DNA from: RUG754 sp041856085
GTDB lineage: Bacteria > Bacillota > Clostridia > Peptostreptococcales > Anaerovoracaceae
Assembly: GCA_041856085.1 (NCBI GenBank)
Contig: JBHAFL010000059.1
Coordinates: forward strand, 1 to 10,952
DNA: 10,952 nucleotides
Direction of reading: 5' to 3'
A model generated the notes under the pieces. It had not been told where the DNA came from and searched no databases. It saw nothing but the letters and a program-made list of their open reading frames with translations. Position numbers and translations under genes: made by a program. Positions 1 to 5,874 of this stretch are shown here, piece by piece. Positions within the stretch are counted from its first letter, which is position 1. Every line of letters starts with the position of its first letter.

Positions 1-627
1 CTTATGACGCAGGGCAAGCTGCTCAGGGCGCTTGAGACGAGGACTATAGAGAGAATCGGCTCTAACAAGAGCATATCTCTCGACATAAGATTTATATTCG
101 CTACGAATAAGAACCTGTCGAAAGAGATTGAAGAGGGGAGATTCAGAGAGGACTTGCTCTACAGGATAAATACGCTGACTCTCACCATACCCCCTCTCAG
201 GGAGAGACGTGAGGATTTATCGGGACTTATAGAGTTTTTCCTGAGGCTCACGTCGAGGGAGCAAAAAAAGCGAAGCGCCGACATAGACGGAGATGTTATG
301 GATATATTGCTAAAATACGATTACCCCGGGAATGTAAGGGAGCTTAAGAATATGATAGAGAGAATGATGGCTCTCTCGGTCGACGGGAGAATAACAAAGG
401 CCGAGTTCGTAATGCCGAGCGGCGAACAGTATTCCTGCGCAGAGCTCAGGGAAGGCGCTCTCGACTTAAGGAGCGCGAGAGGCGTTTTCGAGAAAAAATA
501 TATTTCCGAAATGCTCTCAAAAAATAACTGCAATGTCGAAAAAACCGCTGCGGCGCTCGGAATCACGTCGAGGCAGCTATGGAATAAGATCGGGCAATAC
601 GGGATAGATCTGTCGCGGCTAAGGTAG
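1..627 (+). CDS. Sigma-54-dependent transcriptional activator (enhancer-binding protein), C-terminal part
   Basis: This is the 3' part of a bacterial enhancer-binding protein that uses ATP hydrolysis to open RNA polymerase-sigma-54 complexes. The frame is open from base 1, so the N-terminal sensor domain, Walker A and B motifs and GAFTGA loop lie outside the window. Visible from the AAA+ domain are the sensor I segment RFIFATNKN (nt 88-114), the arginine-finger segment GRFREDLLYRIN (nt 136-171), PPLRERREDL (nt 190-219) and the sensor II segment YPGNVREL (nt 322-345). A Fis-type helix-turn-helix closes the protein (TAAALGITSRQLWNKI, about nt 544-591). The next gene block downstream is a TRAP transporter preceded by a sigma-54 promoter, so this protein is very likely its activator. 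That link is inference from context. The signal sensed cannot be told because the sensor domain is missing. The frame ends at TAG 625-627 with no clear terminator just after it. Confidence 0.93.
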   Translation, partial: LMTQGKLLRALETRTIERIGSNKSISLDIRFIFATNKNLSKEIEEGRFREDLLYRINTLTLTIPPLRERREDLSGLIEFFLRLTSREQKKRSADIDGDVMDILLKYDYPGNVRELKNMIERMMALSVDGRITKAEFVMPSGEQYSCAELREGALDLRSARGVFEKKYISEMLSKNNCNVEKTAAALGITSRQLWNKIGQYGIDLSRLR

Positions 628-738
628 TCTGCGGCGGTTGAATCTGTCTCTGCCTTACGTGCGTCCCCGCTTGCAGCCGGGCATGGTGCGGTTATGATTC
701 GAAAGTTCAGTAAGACGAATTGTCATATAAACTTATAA

Positions 739-768
739 AAGACGGCAGAGTTAAAAATCTGTCGTCTT
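739..768. repeat. Strong 11-bp hairpin after the activator gene
   Basis: AAGACGGCAGA (739-749) pairs with TCTGTCGTCTT (758-768) over 11 base pairs with one G-U, around an 8-base loop. On the + strand it is followed by GCTTATGAG, so it lacks the T-tract of an intrinsic terminator. On the minus strand the tail is TTTTATAAG, which would be a weak terminator, but no minus-strand gene is supported. It could stabilise the 3' end of the activator mRNA. Confidence 0.5.
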
Positions 769-887
769 GCTTATGAGATTTTGTACAGGAGCGTGCCTTG
801 ATAAAGAATTTGTATTTTTTGCGGCAGGAAGAATTTAAGCAACGTCTTTTTAGCTAAGAAATCATATATTATTTGGCAGCAGATGTA

Positions 888-971
888 AAAACCGTATATA
901 GATATCAAAAAACCGTGAAAATAATTTCGGTGTAACAGATATAAATTTCGCAATATCAAGGCGAAAACCGT
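888..971. promoter_or_regulatory. Candidate upstream activator sites (three AAAACCGT copies and two dyads)
   Basis: AAAACCGT occurs at 888-895, 909-916 and 964-971. The first two copies are 21 bp apart, about two helical turns. The second lies in an imperfect dyad at 912-931 (ACCG-T-GAAA-ATAA-TTTC-GGT). Just before the third is TTTCGC-N9-GCGAAA (946-966). Enhancer-binding proteins with Fis-type helix-turn-helix domains usually bind dyads 100-300 bp upstream of the promoter, and these sites are about 190-300 bp upstream of the sigma-54 promoter. Assignment to the neighbouring activator is inference. Confidence 0.35.
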
Positions 972-1024
972 CTCTATCATAATCATTGATATATCTATGC
1001 CATAAATATAATCTTGATTTAACG

Positions 1025-1046
1025 CCGGTCTTGACCGGATTTTTTT
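1025..1046 (+). terminator. Intrinsic terminator upstream of the TRAP operon promoter
   Basis: CCGGT (1025-1029) pairs with ACCGG (1034-1038) around a CTTG loop, followed by A and seven T (1040-1046). The stem is short but GC-rich and the T-tract is good. It would stop read-through from the activator gene, or from an unseen transcript in 628-1020, before the sigma-54 promoter. Confidence 0.6.
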
Positions 1047-1159
1047 ATTCGTGCGCATTAAAATAGTGTTAAAAATCAAGAGCTTTCAGCCCGCCGGATT
1101 TTTTGCTTATCATACGGAATCGGAATTACAGTAATTTTATTCAAGTCGGACTCAAAAAA

Positions 1160-1175
1160 TGGCACAGGCTTTGCT
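1160..1175 (+). promoter_or_regulatory. Sigma-54 (RpoN) promoter of the TRAP operon
   Basis: The sequence TGGCAC-AGGCT-TTGCT matches the -24/-12 consensus TGGCAC-N5-TTGCW exactly. GG at 1161-1162 and GC at 1173-1174 are separated by the required 10 bases. Transcription should start about 12 bases after the GC, near 1186, leaving a leader of about 45 bases before the dctP start. A sigma-54 activator gene lies directly upstream, which supports the call. Confidence 0.88.
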
Positions 1176-1230
1176 ATAATGAATGTCAAAGATAGTGTTG
1201 TATTATATTTATTTATGAAAGGAAGAGAAA

Positions 1231-2259
1231 ATGAAAAGAATAATTGCACTTCTTACGGTATTAACCCTTTGCTTTACGATGTTGGCGTCCTGCGGCGACA
1301 AAAATACGCCGGCGGAAACGGGTGGAGAGGCGGAGCCTATTGTCATCAAGATAGCGCATACCGACTCATCGTCAAGGTCGACTAATACTTGGGCTGTATG
1401 GCTCGGCGAATATCTTGAAGAAAAAGCGCCGGGACGTTTCAAAGTTGAAGTATACCCTGACGGCTCGCTGGGAGATACCACGGACGTTATCGCAGGCTTG
1501 GGACTCGGCACGGTTGAGATGGTATTCGACCTCGCGTCATGCTTCACACAGGTTGCAGGCGATAAGTCCGCATGCATCGACCTGCCGTTCCTCTACCCGT
1601 CATTCGAAGCATGGGAAAAAGGAATGCTTGAAAACGGCGGACTTGAGCTCTTCAACGAGTACATCAAGGACGTAGACTTCTACTGCATCGACCTTTACTA
1701 CAACGGAATCAGAGAAGTAATTTCGAGAGACAAAATTTATCACAACACGGCTGACTTCAAGGGTCAGAAAGTAAGAATCGCTCAGAACGATCTTAACGTC
1801 GAAATCTGGAACGCCATGGGAGCTAATCCTACGCCTATGGCATGGGGAGAGGTTGTAACTTCGCTTTCACAGGGACAGATTGACGCGCTCGACCACAGCC
1901 TGGGCGTATTCAACGACTTCAACCTCCACGAAGTCGCTCCTTACGTAACTCTTACAAATCATTGCTCGTCCCCATTCCCTATTATCGTATCTCTCAAGTG
2001 GATTGAGTCGCTCGACCCTGCCGACAGAGCCGTACTGGAAGAGGGAGTGCATGAAATGGCCAAGGGACAGAGGGCTGAAGAGAGAGCAAACGAAGCCAAG
2101 TATATCGAGAGATTCAGGGCCGAGGGAGCGGAAGTATATCAGCTCACCGAAGAAGAGACCAATGCTTTCTTAGAAGCGTGCCAGCCTGTATACGACTGGA
2201 TGAAAGACAGAGTAGGCGAAGAAGTTATCAACAAATGGCTCGCCACAGTTCCGAAATAA
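1231..2259 (+). CDS. dctP: TRAP transporter substrate-binding lipoprotein, DctP family
   Basis: This is the extracytoplasmic solute receptor of a tripartite ATP-independent periplasmic (TRAP) transporter. It would capture a carboxylate-type ligand outside the membrane and hand it to the DctQ/DctM permease. The 342-residue product starts with a lipoprotein signal (MKR, hydrophobic core, lipobox LASC with lipidated Cys21), as expected for a Gram-positive cell. The mature part has the DctP signatures: IAHTDSSS near the N terminus, YNGIREV (157-163), VRIAQ with the conserved ligand carboxylate-binding arginine at about 182, and the GANPTPMAWGEVVTSLSQGQIDALD block (197-221). Family members have about 320-340 residues. 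The start is set by AAGGAAG at 1219-1225, six bases before ATG. The sigma-54 promoter upstream and dctQ-dctM downstream complete the operon. The family includes receptors for C4-dicarboxylates, sialic acid, sugar acids and keto acids, and the ligand here is unknown. Confidence 0.93.
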   Translation: MKRIIALLTVLTLCFTMLASCGDKNTPAETGGEAEPIVIKIAHTDSSSRSTNTWAVWLGEYLEEKAPGRFKVEVYPDGSLGDTTDVIAGLGLGTVEMVFDLASCFTQVAGDKSACIDLPFLYPSFEAWEKGMLENGGLELFNEYIKDVDFYCIDLYYNGIREVISRDKIYHNTADFKGQKVRIAQNDLNVEIWNAMGANPTPMAWGEVVTSLSQGQIDALDHSLGVFNDFNLHEVAPYVTLTNHCSSPFPIIVSLKWIESLDPADRAVLEEGVHEMAKGQRAEERANEAKYIERFRAEGAEVYQLTEEETNAFLEACQPVYDWMKDRVGEEVINKWLATVPK

Positions 2260-2275
2260 GATATTAACTCGGATT

Positions 2276-2317
2276 GACGGGGGGACGGCGTCTCCCCGTC
2301 GACTGTCTTTTTAAGAC
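2276..2317 (+). promoter_or_regulatory. Intercistronic dctP-dctQ double hairpin
   Basis: GACGGGGGGAC (2276-2286) pairs with GTCTCCCCGTC (2290-2300) over 11 base pairs, one of them G-U, with a GGC loop. A second small hairpin follows (GTCTT 2305-2309 with AAGAC 2313-2317). The T-run 2308-2312 lies seven bases after the first stem, so this is a poor full terminator. It fits a partial terminator or a barrier to 3' exonucleases that keeps dctP message above dctQM message, as is common for binding-protein genes. Confidence 0.6.
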
Positions 2318-2353
2318 TGTGATACTGAAATGATAATATAAGGAGAACAAAAA

Positions 2354-2932
2354 ATGACAAATGAAAAAAGTCTCTACAGCAGGATAACCAAGGTTATCGA
2401 TAGGGCTGAGGACGCTTGTTTGGTTTCGATGTTCGCTCTTATGGTATTTTTTATATTTTTGCAGATCATTATGAGATTCGTTTTTAATAACTCGCTTGTA
2501 TGGTCTGAGGAGCTCGGGAAATTCATATTCGTTTGGATTTCTTGGCTGGGAATATCGATAGGTGAGAGAAGAAACGAGCACATAAAAATCACGCTCATTG
2601 TAGATAAGCTTCCTCCGAAATGGCAGAAAGTTTTCGAAATAATCGCATACCTGATACTTGCCGCAATCATCGTGGTAACACTTTATTACGCTGTGGTAAT
2701 GGTTCGGTTCCAGATGAGTATAAAATACGCCGGAATTAAGATAAGCACCTCATGGGGCTATCTCTCGCTGGTACTCGGCTGCGGTTTTATGCTATTAAGG
2801 CTTATATCCGTTATAGTAAGAGACATAATCGCACTTATAACAAAAAATTATACCGCGTCGTCACACCCGCAAATGGTAGACCAGGTTGCGGCTGCGGTAG
2901 ACGCTTTCGAGCGGGAAGGAGGTGCTGAGTAA
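2354..2932 (+). CDS. dctQ: TRAP transporter small permease subunit, DctQ family
   Basis: This is the small integral membrane subunit of the TRAP transporter, which pairs with DctM and contacts the receptor. The 192-residue product has four predicted membrane segments at about 21-43, 55-72, 93-117 and 133-155. It has the family signature QIIMRFVFNNSLVWSEELGKF-type block at 37-57 and WISWLG with GERRNEHIKI at 61-80. AAGGAG at 2340-2345 lies eight bases before the ATG. The 94-base gap from dctP holds a strong hairpin. The stop codon overlaps the dctM start by one base (TAATG), so the two membrane subunits are translationally coupled. The C-terminal tail after residue 165 is hydrophilic and acidic, probably cytoplasmic. 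Length and topology are normal for the family. Confidence 0.93.
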   Translation: MTNEKSLYSRITKVIDRAEDACLVSMFALMVFFIFLQIIMRFVFNNSLVWSEELGKFIFVWISWLGISIGERRNEHIKITLIVDKLPPKWQKVFEIIAYLILAAIIVVTLYYAVVMVRFQMSIKYAGIKISTSWGYLSLVLGCGFMLLRLISVIVRDIIALITKNYTASSHPQMVDQVAAAVDAFEREGGAE

Positions 2933-4278
2933 TGGCAGTTGCTTCATTATTTATTACGCTCTTCGTACTCCTCATAATCGGTGTTCCCGTAGGCTTCGCT
3001 ATAGGGGGAGCCACTATGCTGTCTATGTTCCTGTTCTCGGATATGAATATGGTCATCAACTCGCAATATTGCTACAGCGGTATTTTTTCTTTCACCGTAA
3101 TGGCTATTCCGTTTTTTATGCTGGCGGGAACTATAATGTCCACAGGCGGTATAGCGAAGAGGATAGTAAACTTCGCCTCGTCTCTTGTGGATTTCGTGGA
3201 CGGCGCGATAGGCTGCGTCAGCATAATCGCATGTATGTTTTTCGGCGCGCTCTCCGGCTCGGGAATGGCTACGGCTTCGGCTATAGGAAGTATGATGATA
3301 CCTGAGATGAAACAAAAAGGCTATGACCCCGCATACGCTGCGACGATAGTATGCTTCGGCGGCATCGTAGGCCCGATTATCCCTCCGAGCCTTTCGTTCG
3401 TACTCTACGGAGCTTCGACGAACGTTTCAATTCCTAAGCTGTTCCTTGCCGGAATTCTGCCGGGAATCCTGATAGGCTGCATCTTCGTGGCAACCAATAT
3501 CATAATGTGCCGCCGCTCGGGAACCGACCTGAAGAAAAAAAATGTCAAATACCATATAGCCGACGCTAAAACGCTAAGCACCGGCGCGAGACTCGCCAGT
3601 ATGGGCAACGCCATGGCACTTAGAGCAAAAAACATTGCTAAGGCGACCTTTGACGGCTTCTGGGCTCTTCTTTCACCGGTAATAATACTGGGAGGAATAT
3701 ACTCGGGAATCTTTACACCGACAGAGGCAGCTTGCGTATCCGTAGTATATTCGATAATAATCAGTCTCTTCGTATACAGAGATATGAAGCTGAAAGACCT
3801 GTACGATACTTTCCTTAACACGTCGGTACTGAACGGAATCACCTCGTTTCTGCTCGGATATTCTACCGTATTTTCGACATTTATGACTTTCGAGAAAGTT
3901 CCGCAGGGAATAACGCTCTTCCTTACGGGAGTGTCCGACAGCCCTTACGTGGTGCTTATGTTTATCAACCTCATACTTCTTGTTGTAGGGTGCTTCCTTG
4001 ACACGGTTCCAGCTATCATTGTTATGGCGCCTATGCTTCTGCCTACAGTTGAGCAGATGGGAATCAATCCTATTCATTTCGGAGTGATTATGGCGGTTAA
4101 CCTCGCGCTCGGACTCTGCTCGCCGCCTTACGGCTGCAACCTGTTCGTCGGGGCTGCCGTAGCTAAGATAAAGATGGAAGCGATGTTCAGGTATATAATA
4201 CCGTATTTTATAGTCGGAGTAGCGGCGCTCAGCATCATAACCTACGTTCCGTGGCTGTCGCTGGTATTCGTGAGCTGA
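2932..4278 (+). CDS. dctM: TRAP transporter large permease subunit, DctM family
   Basis: This is the ion-coupled (usually sodium) transport subunit of the TRAP system. It is a 448-residue, highly hydrophobic protein of the ion transporter superfamily with two homologous halves. Recognisable blocks are GVPVGFAIGGATML (17-30), PFFMLAGTIMSTGGIAKRI (60-78), the hairpin-loop motif GALSGSGMATASAIGS (105-120), GGIVGPIIPPS (143-153), SGIFTPTEAA (258-267), CFLDTVPAIIVMAPMLLP (354-371) and GLCSPPYGCNLFV (394-406). The segment joining the halves (about 194-240) is rich in Lys/Arg and looks somewhat longer than in typical members of about 425-430 residues. AAGGAGGT at 2916-2923 lies inside the end of dctQ and gives strong initiation at the overlapping ATG. 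No clear intrinsic terminator follows the stop codon. Confidence 0.94.
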   Translation: MAVASLFITLFVLLIIGVPVGFAIGGATMLSMFLFSDMNMVINSQYCYSGIFSFTVMAIPFFMLAGTIMSTGGIAKRIVNFASSLVDFVDGAIGCVSIIACMFFGALSGSGMATASAIGSMMIPEMKQKGYDPAYAATIVCFGGIVGPIIPPSLSFVLYGASTNVSIPKLFLAGILPGILIGCIFVATNIIMCRRSGTDLKKKNVKYHIADAKTLSTGARLASMGNAMALRAKNIAKATFDGFWALLSPVIILGGIYSGIFTPTEAACVSVVYSIIISLFVYRDMKLKDLYDTFLNTSVLNGITSFLLGYSTVFSTFMTFEKVPQGITLFLTGVSDSPYVVLMFINLILLVVGCFLDTVPAIIVMAPMLLPTVEQMGINPIHFGVIMAVNLALGLCSPPYGCNLFVGAAVAKIKMEAMFRYIIPYFIVGVAALSIITYVPWLSLVFVS

Positions 4279-4344
4279 TCGCATATAAAAAAACGCACGT
4301 ACAAAATATTTTATCCCCCCCTTGCGGTATATTACGTCTATCAC

Positions 4345-4379
4345 TTGATTTTAAGTCAAAAAAGTGTTAAAAATATAGT
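4345..4379 (+). promoter_or_regulatory. Possible sigma-A promoter for the deacetylase gene
   Basis: TTGATT (4345-4350) is followed after 17 bases by TAAAAA (4368-4373). An alternative -10, TATAGT, lies at 4374-4379 but at poor spacing. The gap 4279-4402 is AT-rich and shows no terminator after dctM, so transcription from the TRAP operon could also continue into the deacetylase gene. Confidence 0.3.
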
Positions 4380-4402
4380 ATACAGAAAAGGGGGATTTTA
4401 TT

Positions 4403-5737
4403 ATGAGGGGAAAAATTAAAAGAAAAAGAAGAGGCACGAGCTTTATTTTGATACTGGGCTTGGCAGTCGCAGCGACAGCCGGCGCCATTGCCGTCGAGAG
4501 ACTCGACAAAAGGGCCGCCCTTGAATATATAGCTTCGTATGAAACGGCGGCAGAAACTCCGAAAAATGCGGCTGAAGCCATAATAGACATCGCCGAGGCT
4601 GCCGAAACGGCAAGCTCTGAAGCCGGCTCTTTTGCGGCAGGCGCGCCCGCCGGGACGGGGACGAGCGCCGACGCGTCGGATGAGGCTGCCGGCACGGGCA
4701 GCTCCGGCAGCGGAATCGAGACAGGGACGAGCACCGACGCGGAGAGCGAAAGCACTAAGACCGACATATCGGGAGCCGGCGCTGAGGAACAGATAAATGA
4801 GGGCGACGGCGAAAAAAAAGAAGGCTTTTTTATAGAAGACGGCGGAAGATACTATTATTTGAACGGAGAGAAGCTCACAGGTCTACGGGAAATCGACGGT
4901 AAGACATACTATTTCTCGAAAGAAACAGGCAGAATGCTTACCGGCAGCTTCAAGGCTGACGGCTCGTGGCGCTATTTTGATATGGCGACGGGAGAGATGG
5001 CTAAGGGCTTCGTTAAGATAGGCGGCAACACCTATTATTATGCAAAAAACACGGGAAAGAAGCTGTACGGCATAAGGAGACTCGGCGATAACGTATACAC
5101 CTTCGATAAAAAGGGCAGGCTTGTGAGGACTGTATACGGCTCCCGAAAAGCGATTTGTCTTACCTTTGACGACGGGCCGTCAGACAGCACGCCTAAGATA
5201 CTCGCCGCATTGAGAGAAAACGACGGTCTGGCGACATTTTTCGTCGTAGGCAGCAGACTTAAGGCCTATTCGAAAACTATGAAAGAGACGAGCGATATGG
5301 GCTGCGAAATTGCCAACCATTCATATTCGCACCCTTCGTTCTACAGCCTGAGCGGCGAGGGTATAACAAACGAAATGAAGAAGACTAACAGAAGAATTCT
5401 GAAATTCACAGGCAAAAAAGCCGAGATATGCAGGACGCCGGGCGGCGCCATAGGCGGGGTCATAAACGACGCCGTCGGCATGCCTATAGTGCTCTGGTCG
5501 GTAGATACTCTCGATTGGAAGACGAGAAATGCCGACAGCACATATAACTCGGTTATGAAGAGTGCGAGAGACGGCTCGGTTGTTCTGATGCACGACCTCT
5601 ATCCGCAAACGGCGGACGCGGCGGTCAGGATGATACCCGCGCTAAAAAAAGCCGGTTACCAGCTCGTAACGGTTAAGGAGATGTCTCTGCTTAAGAAAAA
5701 GCCCCTAAAGGACGGTAAAGTGTACTTCGGTTTTTGA
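4403..5737 (+). CDS. Membrane-anchored polysaccharide (peptidoglycan/chitin-type) deacetylase with cell-wall-binding repeats
   Basis: The 444-residue product probably removes N-acetyl groups from cell-wall glycan at the outer face of the membrane. Order of parts: basic start and one membrane segment (about 12-31, signal anchor); a low-complexity Ala/Glu/Ser/Gly/Thr linker (about 45-140); about five choline/glucan-binding-like aromatic repeats (about 147-241, such as GGRYYYLNGEKLTG and DGKTYYFSKETGRMLTG); and a NodB-fold deacetylase domain (about 248-430). All five catalytic motifs are present: TFDDGPS with catalytic/metal Asp256 and Asp257, metal-binding His306 and His310 in HSYSHP, RTPGG (344-348), DTLDW (368-372), and LMH with His397. 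The enzyme should therefore be active and metal-dependent. The ribosome binding site is a weak AAGGGGG at 4388-4394. The exact substrate (peptidoglycan GlcNAc or MurNAc, or a wall polymer) cannot be set from sequence. Confidence 0.9.
   Translation: MRGKIKRKRRGTSFILILGLAVAATAGAIAVERLDKRAALEYIASYETAAETPKNAAEAIIDIAEAAETASSEAGSFAAGAPAGTGTSADASDEAAGTGSSGSGIETGTSTDAESESTKTDISGAGAEEQINEGDGEKKEGFFIEDGGRYYYLNGEKLTGLREIDGKTYYFSKETGRMLTGSFKADGSWRYFDMATGEMAKGFVKIGGNTYYYAKNTGKKLYGIRRLGDNVYTFDKKGRLVRTVYGSRKAICLTFDDGPSDSTPKILAALRENDGLATFFVVGSRLKAYSKTMKETSDMGCEIANHSYSHPSFYSLSGEGITNEMKKTNRRILKFTGKKAEICRTPGGAIGGVINDAVGMPIVLWSVDTLDWKTRNADSTYNSVMKSARDGSVVLMHDLYPQTADAAVRMIPALKKAGYQLVTVKEMSLLKKKPLKDGKVYFGF
4655..4741 (+). 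repeat. Internal duplication in the deacetylase linker
   Basis: The 21-base unit ACGGGGACGAGCGCCGACGCG (4655-4675) recurs as ACAGGGACGAGCACCGACGCG (4721-4741), 19 of 21 identical and 66 bases (22 codons) apart in frame. It encodes the repeated peptides GTGTSADAS and TGTSTDAES. It looks like a slipped-strand or tandem duplication in an unstructured wall-spanning linker. Confidence 0.75.
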
Positions 5738-5756
5738 ACATAAAAGAAAATATCAT

Positions 5757-5784
5757 TTGCAAAGATTAATAAATGTGGTAAAAT
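5757..5784 (+). promoter_or_regulatory. tuf promoter with extended -10
   Basis: TTGCAA (5757-5762), a 16-base spacer, then TAAAAT (5779-5784) with TG one base upstream (5776-5777), an extended -10. A second -10-like TATAAT overlaps at 5784-5789 but is 21 bases from the -35. Transcription should start near 5791, at the first base of the leader hairpin. Confidence 0.65.
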
Positions 5785-5790
5785 ATAATG

Positions 5791-5829
5791 CGGGTTTCAA
5801 CTAAACCCCAAGAGATTTGGGGACGCCCG
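5791..5829 (+). promoter_or_regulatory. tuf 5' leader with two mutually exclusive hairpins
   Basis: GGGTTT (5792-5797) can pair with AAACCC (5803-5808). CCCCAA (5806-5811) can instead pair with TTGGGG (5817-5822). The two stems share 5806-5808 and so compete. CGGG (5791-5794) can also close against CCCG (5826-5829) around the second hairpin. No T-tract follows, so a simple transcription attenuator is unlikely. A role in mRNA stability or translation is inference. Confidence 0.45.
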
Positions 5830-5874
5830 AATCTACTTCCAAAAAATAACGTTATAATCAGGAGGAACATAACA

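Larger units (their letters stand above)
628..1230. other. 603-base regulatory gap between the sigma-54 activator and dctP
   Basis: No convincing gene is seen here. In order it holds a strong hairpin without a + strand T-tract (739-768), three copies of AAAACCGT (888, 909, 964) with associated dyads, an intrinsic terminator (1025-1046), a consensus sigma-54 promoter (1160-1175) and the dctP leader with its ribosome binding site. Bases 771-1079 are AT-rich. They contain an open minus-strand frame that starts with TTG and has no Shine-Dalgarno sequence, which I do not accept as a gene. This layout fits an enhancer-plus-promoter region for a sigma-54 system. Confidence 0.7.

Noticed and set aside
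771..1079. Minus-strand 102-codon open frame in the intergenic region
   Set aside because: It starts with TTG, has no Shine-Dalgarno sequence, runs through the terminator at 1025-1046 and is an AT-rich, aromatic-rich sequence with no recognisable domain. The hairpin at 739-768 could serve as its terminator, but that alone does not support it.
4351..4767. Minus-strand 138-codon frame opposite the deacetylase linker
   Set aside because: It is a shadow of the low-complexity Ala/Ser/Gly linker; the composition (Ser/Ala/Val/Pro-rich) is the antisense of those codons, and the + strand gene has full domain support.
5788..5874. N-terminal extension of EF-Tu from an in-frame upstream ATG
   Set aside because: This ATG lies within the -10 region of the tuf promoter, has no SD, and the 29 extra residues have no counterpart in EF-Tu. 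ATG 5875 has AGGAGG nine bases upstream.
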